From: JALORV01 sp035429805
GTDB taxonomy: Bacteria > Pseudomonadota > Gammaproteobacteria > Burkholderiales > Burkholderiaceae_F
Length of the DNA: 64,000 bases
Reading direction: 5' to 3'
NCBI GenBank assembly: GCA_035429805.1
Contig: DAOMFL010000005.1
Location: forward strand, 1 to 64,000
Position 1 is the first letter of the stretch; each line of letters opens with the position of its first letter. The notes under the pieces were generated by a model. That model made no database searches, was not told the DNA's origin, and saw only the letters and a list, made by a program, of their open reading frames with translations. Positions 53,684 to 61,985 of the stretch are shown in pieces. The translations under genes and the position numbers were made by a program.

Positions 53684-54519
53684 CAGACGCGACAGGTAGC
53701 GGCGAACGCCATGTACAGGTCCCGCGCCCGCGTCGCCACCGGGCCGATCGGCAGTTCGCGGGCGTTGTAGCGCGTGCACGGCATCACCTTGCCGTAATTG
53801 CCTGTGTTGAAGATCTCGCGGGCCGATTCGAGTTCTTGCGGCTCCACGGTGCGCTGCTCGACCACAATGCCGGCATCGGCCAGCAATCCGATCACGCGCG
53901 ACCGCGTGATACCCGCGAGAAACGTGCCGTTCGCCGCCGGCGTCACGACGGCGCCGTCGGCGGCGACGAAGAACAGGTTGGCAGTGGCGAACTCGGCCAC
54001 GTTGCCGTCGGGATCGAGGATCACCGCATTGCTGAATCCGGCCGCGGCGGCCTCGCGCAGCGCACGCGCCACGTTCGGATACAGCGCCGAGGCCTTGGCA
54101 TCCGTCGTGGCAGCGAGCGGCGACGGCCGCCGGCGCCGGGACAGATGCGCCGAGAATCCGGTGAACGGAGGCAGCGGCGCCTCGAACAGGCTCAGCGCGA
54201 ACGCGCTCTTCTCCGGCACCAGCAGCCCTTCGGTGCCGAACACCAGCGGACGGATGTACAGGTCGACGTCCTCCGGAAAGCGGTGGATGCCTTCGATGCA
54301 CAGGCGCTCCAGCTCGTCGACCGGCAGGTCGAGCGACAGCCCCATGCGTCGCGCGGAGTCGTAGGTGCGTTCGCAGTGCGCGCGCAGGTCGGGCGCCATG
54401 CGGTGTATCGAACGGGCACCGTCGAAGACGGTCGAGGCGAGCCAGACGCTGTGGTCCATGGAGCCGATCAGCGGCACGTTGCCGTCGGTCCAGCGCCCTT
54501 CGAAGTAGGTCGTATGCAG
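53683..54519 (-). CDS. Branched-chain amino acid aminotransferase-like protein (class IV), apparent CTG start
   Basis: A 278-residue fold-type IV PLP enzyme. Family segments: TYFEGRWTDGNVPLIGSMDH, SVWLASTVFDGARSIHRMAP, LYIRPLVFGTEGLLVPEKSA, TDAKASALYPNVARALREAA (with a likely PLP lysine), and DPDGNVAEFATANLFFV. It probably transaminates branched-chain or related amino acids. The only start in frame before the conserved HTTYFEGRW segment is CTG at 54519, preceded by TAGGAGAATCCG, an excellent ribosome binding site. A GTG at 54477 would delete 14 conserved residues. The stop of the GGDEF/EAL gene is ten bases before the CTG, in the same frame, so translation is likely coupled. Confidence 0.85.
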   Translation of the reverse strand: MHTTYFEGRWTDGNVPLIGSMDHSVWLASTVFDGARSIHRMAPDLRAHCERTYDSARRMGLSLDLPVDELERLCIEGIHRFPEDVDLYIRPLVFGTEGLLVPEKSAFALSLFEAPLPPFTGFSAHLSRRRRPSPLAATTDAKASALYPNVARALREAAAAGFSNAVILDPDGNVAEFATANLFFVAADGAVVTPAANGTFLAGITRSRVIGLLADAGIVVEQRTVEPQELESAREIFNTGNYGKVMPCTRYNARELPIGPVATRARDLYMAFAATCRV

Positions 54520-54528
54520 CGGATTCTC

Positions 54529-57500
54529 CTAATGCATCAGCGATCTCTCGCGTCCGGCGCCGCGGCGGTCGATGAAAAGTTTGATGAAGTCGTCGCCCGG
54601 CATCGGCCGGGCGAAAAGATAGCCCTGCGCGGCGTCGCAGCCCAGGTGCTGCATCCACGTCTGCTGCGCCTGGGTCTCGATGCCCTCGGCGGTGACGCTG
54701 ATGCCGAGCGAGCGCGCCATCTCGATGACCGCCTTGACGATCGTCAGCGTGCGCGCGTCGCGCATGCACTCGACCGTGAAGCTGCGGTCGATCTTGAGGC
54801 GGTGGATCGGCAGATCGCGCAGGTGGGCGAGGCTCGAGAATCCGACGCCGAAGTCGTCGAGCGCAAGGCGCACGCCGGCGTTGCGCATGCGCACGAGGTT
54901 CTCGCGCGACACGGCGGAAGTGTCGAGCAGGCCGGTTTCGGTCACCTCGATCTCGATCTCGGACGGCGCCACTTCGTAGGCATTCAGCACCTCGAGCAGC
55001 CCCTCGACGCAGCCGAGCTGGCGCAGCTGCACACCCGACATGTTGATCGACACCGGCGGCACGTCGAGCTGCAGGTGCCGCCATTCCTGGCGCGCGCGGC
55101 AGGCTTCGCGCAGCACCCAGTCGCCCAGGCCGACAATCAAGCCCGATTCTTCCGCAATCGGGATGAACTCCGCGGGCGAGATGTCGCCCAGCTCGGCATC
55201 GCGCCAGCGGATCAGTGCCTCGGCGCCGATCATCTTGCCGTCGGCCAGCGATACCAGCGGCTGGAAGAAGAGCTTGAAATCGCGCGATTCGACCGCCTTG
55301 CGCAGCCGCTGCTCCAGTCGCAGCCGCAGGTCGACGCGGCGCGCCACCGTCTGCGTGTAGAAGGCGTAGGTGCGGCGGCCGCTGTCCTTGGCCTGGTACA
55401 TCGCGGCGTCGGCGGCGTTGAGCAGCGAGTCGAGGTCGATGCCGTCCTGCGGAAAGAAGCTGATGCCGACCGACGCCGTGACCGCGATTTCCATGCCGAG
55501 GATGCGTGCCGGCTCGCAGATCGCGTCGATCAGCCGGCGTGCGACCTCGACCGCGGCATCGGGCCGCTGCAGGTCGACCAGCAGCGCGACCAGTTCGTCT
55601 CCGCCACGGCGGCCGAGCAGATGCGGCTCACCGACGACGTCGCGCATGCGGCTCGCCACGATCGCCAGCATCTCGTCGCCGACGCGATGACCGTAGCCGT
55701 TGTTGAGCAGGCGGAAATTGTCGAGGTCGATGAACAGCAGCGCGCAGCGTTTGCTTTCGGCGTACGAGGTCGCGAGCAGCCGGCCGGCGCGCTCGTCGAA
55801 GGTCTGGCGGTTCGAAAGCTGGGTCAGCGCGTCGACCGTCGCCAGGCGCTCGATCCGCTCCTGGGCCCGGATCTGCTCGCTGATGTTCTTGCCGATGCCG
55901 CGATAGCCGCGGAACCGGCCTTCCACGTCGAATACCGGATCTCCGCTCGTCAGGTGGTAGACGAGCGAACCGTCCGGCATCCAGCGGCGGAACATCACGT
56001 CGCGGAACGGACGATGGGCGACCAGCGTGGCACGATGCTCGTCCCACGAGGACGGCTGGATCAGTTCGCCGGGCAGCTCCCACTGGTGCCGGCCGACCAC
56101 CTCGTCCTCGCCGAGTCCGAACGAACCCCGCGCACCCTGCCGCAGCAGCGTGAAGCGCAGGGTTTCGTCCATCTCCCAGTACCAGTCGGACGACAGCTCG
56201 GTGAGCGCCCGGAAGCGTGCTTCGCTGTCGGAGATGCGCGCGATCAGAGACTCGCGTTCCGTCACGTCCCATGCAAGTCCGCGGTAGCCGATGAACTCGC
56301 CGCGTTCGATCACCGGTTGTCCGGCCAGTTCGTAGTAGGCGATGTCATCGCCGTCGCGCAGCTTGAGCTTGAAGTTGCGGAACGACTCGCGACGGGCGAC
56401 CCGCTCGCGCAGCGCCGGCCAGTCAACAGGGAAGGCCGGGTCGACGTGATCGAACTCCCAGAAGCGGCGGTTCAGCGTCCACGCGGCGAAACGCTCCTGT
56501 CGCGCGGGCTCCCCGCGCACCGACGTCACCCGCAGATCCGCGTCGGTTTCCCAGTACCACTCGGTCGCGAGGATGGTTAGGGCGCGGAAGCGTTCCTCAC
56601 TGCGCCGCAGAGCCGCCAGCATGTCCTCGCGCTCCGTCACGTCGCGGCCGGCGCCGTAGTACCCCTGGAACACGCCCTTCTCGTCGAAAATGGGCTTTCC
56701 CGTCACGGCGATCCACATCGGGGCGCCGTCACCGCGGCGCGCGCGATACGTGAACCACGGAAACGGCTGGCGCTGCGCGATGCGGGCCCGGTATTCCGCG
56801 TACTGGTTCGGATCCGCCTCGAAGCCGGGCATCGCCTCGCGCTTCACCCCGAGGAGGCTGTCCTGAGAGACCTTGACGTGGTTCTCCATCGTCGCCGAGA
56901 ACTCGACGAAGCGGTCCTCGGCGTCCTGGCGCCAGAACCAGTCGTACGTGAGCTCGGCGAGATCGTCGATCAGCCTGCGACGCTTCGAGAGCTCGTGCTC
57001 GATGACCTTCTGTTCCGTAATGTCGTTGCGGAAGCTGATGATGCCGCCGCTCGCGGTGCGGCAGTCGGTCATCAGCAGCCACCGGCCCCGATGGTGGCGC
57101 ACGACTTCGCTGACCTCCGAACCGCTGCGGCGGCGCCGCTCGCCGTCGGCAATGAAGTCCGGCAGGGCGCGTCCGTCGACGACCTCGGGCGGCGCGACGT
57201 CGTAGTACGCCGTCATCAGGTCGCGATAGCGGCGACCGGGGACGAGTTCGCCGGCGATTTCCGAATACAGCGCGCGATAGGCGGCATTGCAGCCGATCAG
57301 GACATCGTCTGCATCCCATAGCGCGACGCCGACCTTCATCGACTCGATCGATTCCTCCCACAGGCGTGCGCGGGCGCGCGCGCGGCGCTGTGCTCCATGG
57401 GCGCTCGCGATCCAGACGAACAGCAGCAGCCCGAGCAGCAGGCCGACAATGCGATGGGTCCAGACCAGGAACGGCCCCAGCTTCGGGCTGGCCGCGAGCG

Positions 57501-57660
57501 GCGCCGGCGGCAGCAGCCATTCGGCAAGCAGGCTCGCCAGCAACGCCCCGGCCAGAATGCCGACGCACCAGCGCAGCCACGCCGGCCGGGGCGCGGCGAG
57601 CACGGTGTCGATGGTAGGCGGCACACTCGCGGCGCCGCCGGCTGATGTCCCCTCTCTCAT
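54529..57660 (-). CDS. Membrane-bound sensor with four PAS domains, GGDEF and EAL
   Basis: A 1043-residue c-di-GMP enzyme. Two membrane helices lie at about residues 28-50 and 64-86. Four PAS domains follow to about residue 600, each closing with a DITEQ- or DVTERE-type end (SFRNDITEQKVIEHEL, GAGRDVTEREDMLAAL, GLAWDVTERESLIARI, GIGKNISEQIRAQERI). The GGDEF domain has GGDEL at 686-690, and the EAL domain has EAL at 814-816, then NMSG, EVTETGLL, DDFGVGFSS (935 on) and AEGIETQAQ; both look active. Residues between the helices are few (about 14), so sensing is by PAS. The start is ATG 57660; a frame to 57738 has no ribosome binding site either. It lies between the parE and parC genes. Confidence 0.9.
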   Translation of the reverse strand: MREGTSAGGAASVPPTIDTVLAAPRPAWLRWCVGILAGALLASLLAEWLLPPAPLAASPKLGPFLVWTHRIVGLLLGLLLFVWIASAHGAQRRARARARLWEESIESMKVGVALWDADDVLIGCNAAYRALYSEIAGELVPGRRYRDLMTAYYDVAPPEVVDGRALPDFIADGERRRRSGSEVSEVVRHHRGRWLLMTDCRTASGGIISFRNDITEQKVIEHELSKRRRLIDDLAELTYDWFWRQDAEDRFVEFSATMENHVKVSQDSLLGVKREAMPGFEADPNQYAEYRARIAQRQPFPWFTYRARRGDGAPMWIAVTGKPIFDEKGVFQGYYGAGRDVTEREDMLAALRRSEERFRALTILATEWYWETDADLRVTSVRGEPARQERFAAWTLNRRFWEFDHVDPAFPVDWPALRERVARRESFRNFKLKLRDGDDIAYYELAGQPVIERGEFIGYRGLAWDVTERESLIARISDSEARFRALTELSSDWYWEMDETLRFTLLRQGARGSFGLGEDEVVGRHQWELPGELIQPSSWDEHRATLVAHRPFRDVMFRRWMPDGSLVYHLTSGDPVFDVEGRFRGYRGIGKNISEQIRAQERIERLATVDALTQLSNRQTFDERAGRLLATSYAESKRCALLFIDLDNFRLLNNGYGHRVGDEMLAIVASRMRDVVGEPHLLGRRGGDELVALLVDLQRPDAAVEVARRLIDAICEPARILGMEIAVTASVGISFFPQDGIDLDSLLNAADAAMYQAKDSGRRTYAFYTQTVARRVDLRLRLEQRLRKAVESRDFKLFFQPLVSLADGKMIGAEALIRWRDAELGDISPAEFIPIAEESGLIVGLGDWVLREACRARQEWRHLQLDVPPVSINMSGVQLRQLGCVEGLLEVLNAYEVAPSEIEIEVTETGLLDTSAVSRENLVRMRNAGVRLALDDFGVGFSSLAHLRDLPIHRLKIDRSFTVECMRDARTLTIVKAVIEMARSLGISVTAEGIETQAQQTWMQHLGCDAAQGYLFARPMPGDDFIKLFIDRRGAGRERSLMH

Positions 57661-57783
57661 GCGGTCGTTCTGTTCTGCGTCATCCGCCGTCGCGGTCGCG
57701 CGCAAGTATGCGCGCAAGGTACACGCCAGCAAGGCCATCCGGTCGAGGGAGGTGCCCCGTCAATCCGCGACTTGGCCGCGCCG

Positions 57784-59769
57784 TCAGACGTCGGCCTCGA
57801 CTTCGTGGCCGTGTTCTTCGAGCCAGGCGCGGCGTGCCTGGCTCTCGGCCCGCCCCATCAGCATCGTCAGCGTCGCCGCGGTCTGCTGCGCCGGGAGGTC
57901 GCCGAGGCCCACGCGCAGCATGCGCCGCGTATCCGGGTTCATCGTCGTCTCCCACAGCTGCTCGGGGCTCATCTCTCCGAGCCCCTTGAAGCGCGCGATG
58001 CTCCACGCCGACTCCTTGACGCCTTCGTCGCCGAGCTTTTCGAGCGTCGCATCGAGTTCGGCATCGTCGAGACAGTAGATGCGCCGTGCCGGCCGCTTGC
58101 CCTGCGCACCGACGTCAACGCGGAACAGCGGCGGGCGTGCGACGAAGATGTGGCCGCGTTCGACGAGCTGCGGAAAGTGCCTGAAAAAGAGCGTCAGCAG
58201 CAGCACTTGGATGTGCGAACCATCGACATCGGCATCCGCGAGGATGCCGATCTTGCCGTAGCGCAGTCCGTCGAGATTGACGACGTCGGCAGGACCGTGC
58301 GGGTCGACGCCGATCGCCACCGCGATGTCGTGCACTTCGGCATTGCCGAACAGGCGATCGCGCTCGACCTCCCAGGTATTGAGCACCTTGCCGCGCAACG
58401 GCAGGATCGCCTGGAACTCCTTGTCCCGCCCCATCTTGGCCGAGCCGCCCGCGGAATCCCCTTCGACGAGAAACAGCTCGTTGCGTGCCGTGTCGGTCGA
58501 TTCGCAGTCGGTGAGCTTGCCCGGCAGGACTGCAACCGCCGATCCCTTCTTCTTCTCGACTCTCTGTCCCGCACGCGCCCGTGCCTGGGCCTGCCGGATC
58601 ACGAGTTCGGCGAGCTGGCGGCCCTCGTTGGGATGCTGGTTCAGCCAGAACTCGAGCTGCGGCCGGACGAACGAAGACACCAGCCGCAGCGCATCGCGGC
58701 TGTTGAGCCGCTCCTTGATCTGGCCCTGGAACTGCGGATCGAGCACCTTCGCCGAGAGCACGAACGAGGCGCGCGCAAACACATCCTCGGGCAACAGCTT
58801 CACACCCTTCGGCAGCAGTCCATGCGCATCGACAAAGGCGCGCACGGCGTTGAACAGGCCGTCGCGCAGGCCCGCCTCGTGCGTGCCTCCGGCGGGCGTG
58901 GGAATCAGGTTGACATAGGACTCGCGCGTGACGGGGCCATCCTCGGTCCAGACCACGACCCAGCTCGCGCCCTCGCCTTCCGCATAGCTGTCGTCTTCAG
59001 CCGCCGCGAAGCCACTCGACTCGAACGGTGGCAGGTATGGCTCCGCGGCCAGGGACGCCAGCAGGTACTCGAGCAGGCCACCCTCGTAGTGCCAGCGCTG
59101 CGTCGCGCCAGACTTCTCGATCGTGAGGCTGACTTCGGTGCCGGGCAGCAGCACGGCCTTGCTGCGCAGCAGGCGCTCCAGTTCGTCGACCGGAACCTGC
59201 GGCGTGTCGAAGTACTTCGGATTCGGCCAGGCGCGCACCCGCGTCCCGCTCGCCTTTGGCGCCGCCTTCGCGGACTGCGACTTCAGCCGCTCGCTGACTT
59301 CACCGTCGGCGAAGACGATCGTGTGCACCTTGCCGTCGCGCCAGACCGTCACGTCGAGCTTCGACGACAGCGCGTTGGTCACCGAAACGCCGACACCGTG
59401 CAGGCCGCCGGCGAACGAGTACGCGCCGCCGGCACGCTTGTCGAACTTGCCGCCGGCATGCAGCCGGGTAAAGACGATCTCGACGACCGGCGCCTTCTCC
59501 TCCGGATGCAGGCCGACCGGAATGCCGCGGCCGTCGTCCTCGACGCTGACCGAGCCGTCCGCGTGCAGCGTGACGTCGATGTGGCGGCCGAAGCCCGCGA
59601 GGATCTCGTCCGAGGCGTTGTCGATGACTTCCTGGATGATGTGCAACGGGCTGTCGGTGCGCGTGTACATCCCCGGCCGCTGGCGCACGGGTTCGAGTCC
59701 CTTGAGGACGCGAATCGACGCTTCGCCGTAGTCAGCGGCGCGTCGCGAAGTAGGTGCCTTGCCTTGCAT
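57784..59769 (-). CDS. parE: DNA topoisomerase IV subunit B
   Basis: A 661-residue ATPase subunit of topoisomerase IV. The GHKL ATP site has IIQEVIDNASDEILAGFG, VEDDGRGIPVGLHPEEK and AGGLHGVGVSVTNALS. The TOPRIM domain has LFLVEGDSAGGSAKMGRDK and ILADADVDGSHIQVLLLT with the Mg2+ acidic residues. The C-terminal RIYCLDDAELDATLEKLG and RFKGLGEMSPEQLWETTMNP are typical of ParE. A start at ATG 59769 is used; the ORF extends to 59844 without support. ParE is upstream of the sensor gene and aminotransferase, with parC after those, so the topoisomerase IV genes are separated by two genes. Confidence 0.94.
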   Translation of the reverse strand: MQGKAPTSRRAADYGEASIRVLKGLEPVRQRPGMYTRTDSPLHIIQEVIDNASDEILAGFGRHIDVTLHADGSVSVEDDGRGIPVGLHPEEKAPVVEIVFTRLHAGGKFDKRAGGAYSFAGGLHGVGVSVTNALSSKLDVTVWRDGKVHTIVFADGEVSERLKSQSAKAAPKASGTRVRAWPNPKYFDTPQVPVDELERLLRSKAVLLPGTEVSLTIEKSGATQRWHYEGGLLEYLLASLAAEPYLPPFESSGFAAAEDDSYAEGEGASWVVVWTEDGPVTRESYVNLIPTPAGGTHEAGLRDGLFNAVRAFVDAHGLLPKGVKLLPEDVFARASFVLSAKVLDPQFQGQIKERLNSRDALRLVSSFVRPQLEFWLNQHPNEGRQLAELVIRQAQARARAGQRVEKKKGSAVAVLPGKLTDCESTDTARNELFLVEGDSAGGSAKMGRDKEFQAILPLRGKVLNTWEVERDRLFGNAEVHDIAVAIGVDPHGPADVVNLDGLRYGKIGILADADVDGSHIQVLLLTLFFRHFPQLVERGHIFVARPPLFRVDVGAQGKRPARRIYCLDDAELDATLEKLGDEGVKESAWSIARFKGLGEMSPEQLWETTMNPDTRRMLRVGLGDLPAQQTAATLTMLMGRAESQARRAWLEEHGHEVEADV

Positions 59770-59957
59770 TGCTGAAGTGCTGCCTGTAGTTGTCCCCAGA
59801 CGCTGTGGAAAACATTGACGGTATGGCCCGCCAAGCCGCGTCAACGCTGGTTGGCGCCGGGCTGATCACGGATTGGGCAAACATGGTGTGCCCGCACCGG
59901 CACGACATATCGACTTCGCTCGTTCACCGGCGGCGGATTCTACGTGAGGCCGCTCGC

Positions 59958-59963
59958 TATACT
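59958..59963 (+). promoter_or_regulatory. Candidate -10 box of the tRNA-Arg gene
   Basis: TATACT stands seven bases before the first base of the tRNA, in the gap with the divergent parE gene. A -35 box at the normal distance was not recognised. Confidence 0.4.
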
Positions 59964-59970
59964 GCGCGCG

Positions 59971-60042
59971 CTCCCCGTAGTTCAACGGATAGAACAAGTG
60001 CCTCCTAAGCGCTAGATCTGGGTTCAATTCCCGGCGGGGGGA
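59971..60042 (+). tRNA. tRNA-Arg (anticodon CCT)
   Basis: A 72-base cloverleaf can be drawn. The acceptor CTCCCCG (59971-59977) pairs with CGGGGGG (60035-60041) with one T-G pair, and A60042 is the discriminator. The D-arm is GTTC/GAAC around AACGGATA. The anticodon stem is AGTGC/GCGCT with the loop CTCCTAA, giving anticodon CCT at 60004-60006. The T-arm is CTGGG/CCCGG with loop TTCAATT. It would read AGG codons, which are rare in GC-rich bacteria. The 3' CCA is not encoded (CGC follows), and the first pair is C-G instead of G-C. A strong hairpin follows immediately. Confidence 0.9.
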
Positions 60043-60088
60043 CGCCCGCGCAGGCTCTTCTCGCCTGCGCGAGAAGAGCCCGCGGGCG
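60043..60088 (+). terminator. Twenty-base-pair hairpin directly after the tRNA (candidate terminator or processing signal)
   Basis: CGCCCGCG (60043-60050) and GGCTCTTCTCGC (60053-60064) pair perfectly with GCGAGAAGAGCC (60069-60080) and CGCGGGCG (60081-60088). A CA bulge on the left is the only interruption, and the loop CTGC has four bases. No T run follows. Confidence 0.55.
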
Positions 60089-60172
60089 CGTCGTGGCGCC
60101 TGCAAGCGCGACGAGCGCTGCCAGAGCATCCCGCGTCGCGAATGAGTCGCCTGTTTCCCCTCGCCCCCTTCC

Positions 60173-61273
60173 ATGCCCTCCTTCCAAGCCAACCTCGACA
60201 CCGTCCTTCGCCTCGGCGGCACGGCGATCATTGTCATCGGCATCTTCATGGTGCTGCAGCCGTTCATCCCGGCGATGGTGTTCGCCGGCGTGCTGGCCAT
60301 CGCCACCTGGCCGCTGTTCGAGCGCCTGAAGCGGTCGCTGGGCGGCAGCCCGACGCTGGCGGCCAGCGCGATGCTGGTGGCGATCCTCGTCCTCGTGATC
60401 ATCCCCATCACGTTGCTGTCGGCCGCTGCCGCGGACAAGCTGCCGCTGGTCGGCGAGGTGATCAAGGGCTGGACCAGGGACGGCCTGCACGCGCCCGAAG
60501 CGCTGAAGACAATCCCGGTGATCGGCGAGCGCATCTACGGCGAACTCGCGTCGCTGCTGGCCGACAAGGAGCAGCTGACGGCACTGCTGCAGCGGGCGAT
60601 CGAACCCGCCGGCAAACTGTCGATCGCCTTCGTGCGGGTGCTCGGTGATGGCATCCTGCAGATGCTGCTGGTCACGTTCGTCGTGTTCTTCTACTACCGC
60701 GACGGCGACCGCATCGTCAGCGTTCTGCGACGCGCCTCGGAACGCCTGTCCGGGCGACTGAGCACCGAGGTGATCACGATAGTAACCGGCACGACCCGCA
60801 GTGTCTTCATCGGCATCGTCGGCACCGCAGCGGCTCAGGGCATCGTCGCGCTGATCGGATTCCTGATTGCCGGCGTGCCCGGCGCGTTCATGCTCGGCGT
60901 GGCGACCTTCCTCCTGTCGGTCGTTCCGATGGGCCCGGTGCTGATCTGGGGCACGGCCGCCATCTGGCTCTACCTGAAGGGCGAAACCGGCTGGGCCATT
61001 TTCATGGCGGTCTGGGGCACGGTCGTCATCAGCAGCATCGACAACTTCGTCAAGCCGATTTTGATCGCCCGCGGGTCCACGTTGTCGCTCGGCATGATCT
61101 TCCTCGGCGTGCTCGGTGGCGTCGTAGCCTTTGGCTTCATCGGCGTGATCCTCGGGCCGGTGCTGCTCGCCCTCGGGCTCGCGCTCGGACGCGCCTGGAT
61201 GAGCGCGCCGGAACTGCGCGGCAAGGACGAGGCGCCTGCCGAGGCGGCAACGCCGGACACGCGCGACGCCTAG
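60173..61273 (+). CDS. AI-2E family transporter (YdiK-like permease)
   Basis: A 366-residue membrane protein with seven or eight helices of the AI-2 exporter-like (UPF0118) family: TAIIVIGIFMVLQPFIPAMV at the start, LLVTFVVFFYYRDGDRIV in the centre, and RSVFIGIVGTAAAQGIVALI, VVISSIDNFVKPILIARGST and ILGPVLLALGLALGRAW in the second half. Members move autoinducer-2 or other small solutes, but the substrate is often not known. The ATG is at 60173. It ends by a four-base tail-to-tail overlap with orn (CTAG). It is close to the tRNA hairpin, which may end transcription before it. Confidence 0.9.
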   Translation: MPSFQANLDTVLRLGGTAIIVIGIFMVLQPFIPAMVFAGVLAIATWPLFERLKRSLGGSPTLAASAMLVAILVLVIIPITLLSAAAADKLPLVGEVIKGWTRDGLHAPEALKTIPVIGERIYGELASLLADKEQLTALLQRAIEPAGKLSIAFVRVLGDGILQMLLVTFVVFFYYRDGDRIVSVLRRASERLSGRLSTEVITIVTGTTRSVFIGIVGTAAAQGIVALIGFLIAGVPGAFMLGVATFLLSVVPMGPVLIWGTAAIWLYLKGETGWAIFMAVWGTVVISSIDNFVKPILIARGSTLSLGMIFLGVLGGVVAFGFIGVILGPVLLALGLALGRAWMSAPELRGKDEAPAEAATPDTRDA

Positions 61274-61860
61274 GCGCCCGTGGCACGCAGCCAGTGCGTG
61301 CGGTAGTGCCTGAGTTCGCCGATCGACTCGTAGATGTCGGCCAGGGCCTCGTGCCGGCTTTTCTTCTCGAAGGAGCGGTAGACCGCCGGATTCCATCGCC
61401 GCGCAAGCTCCTTCAGCGTGCTCACATCGAGATTGCGGTAGTGAAAGCACGCCTCGAGCCGCGGCATCCAGCGCGCCATGAAACGCCGGTCCTGGCAGAT
61501 CGAATTGCCGCACATCGGCGACTTCCCGGCCGGCACGTGCGTCAGCATGAAGTCGATCAGCACGTCGCTCGCCTGCTCTTCGTCGAGACTGGACGCGCGG
61601 ACTCGGTCGGTCAGCCCCGAGCGCCCGTGCGTGGCCGTGTTCCAGGCGTCCATGCCGAGCAGCACTCGCTCCGGCTGTCGCACGACGAGCACCGGCCCCT
61701 CGGCAATCACTTCGAGGTCGGCGTCGGTGATGACCATGGCGACCTCGATGACCCGGTCGGAGTCCGGGTTGAGTCCGGTCATTTCCATGTCGATCCAGAC
61801 GAGGTTGTTTTCGCCGTATCGAGGTCCGCGAGCTGCGGCGTCCGAGGGGGGCTGTGACAT
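61270..61860 (-). CDS. orn: Oligoribonuclease
   Basis: A 196-residue DEDDh-type 3'-5' exoribonuclease that degrades di- and oligoribonucleotides such as pGpG, so it links to the c-di-GMP enzyme upstream in the window. The active-site motif 1 is LVWIDMEMTGLNPDSDRVIE, motif 2 includes MCGNSICQDRRFM, and motif 3 HEALADIYESIGELRHYR. Length is normal. The start ATG is at 61860; an upstream extension to 62136 overlaps the M48 peptidase gene. It is divergent from the M48 gene and ends in the AI-2E gene stop. Confidence 0.95.
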   Translation of the reverse strand: MSQPPSDAAARGPRYGENNLVWIDMEMTGLNPDSDRVIEVAMVITDADLEVIAEGPVLVVRQPERVLLGMDAWNTATHGRSGLTDRVRASSLDEEQASDVLIDFMLTHVPAGKSPMCGNSICQDRRFMARWMPRLEACFHYRNLDVSTLKELARRWNPAVYRSFEKKSRHEALADIYESIGELRHYRTHWLRATGA

Positions 61861-61902
61861 AATTTTGCAATTGCTCGATCGAGGCGCAGCGATCGAATGG
61901 GA

Positions 61903-61937
61903 GGGCGCGCGATTGTCGCACGGCAAGCCGCGCGCCC
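61903..61937. repeat. Inverted repeat in the orn-M48 intergenic region
   Basis: GGGCGCGCG (61903-61911) pairs perfectly with CGCGCGCCC (61929-61937) over a 17-base loop, midway between the divergent orn and M48 peptidase genes. It could be a regulatory or leader element for either gene. The run of alternating GC could also form by chance in such DNA. Confidence 0.3.
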
Positions 61938-61985
61938 TGGAATTTCCGGGCTGCCCACAGATCCGGACGATCGGCCGCTTCGCAA

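Noticed and set aside
51961..56580. Open frame of 1539 codons on the plus strand
   Set aside because: It runs antisense across parC, the aminotransferase and the GGDEF/EAL gene. The translation is Arg/His/Gln/Asp-rich low-quality sequence with no domain, an artefact of high-GC codon bias.
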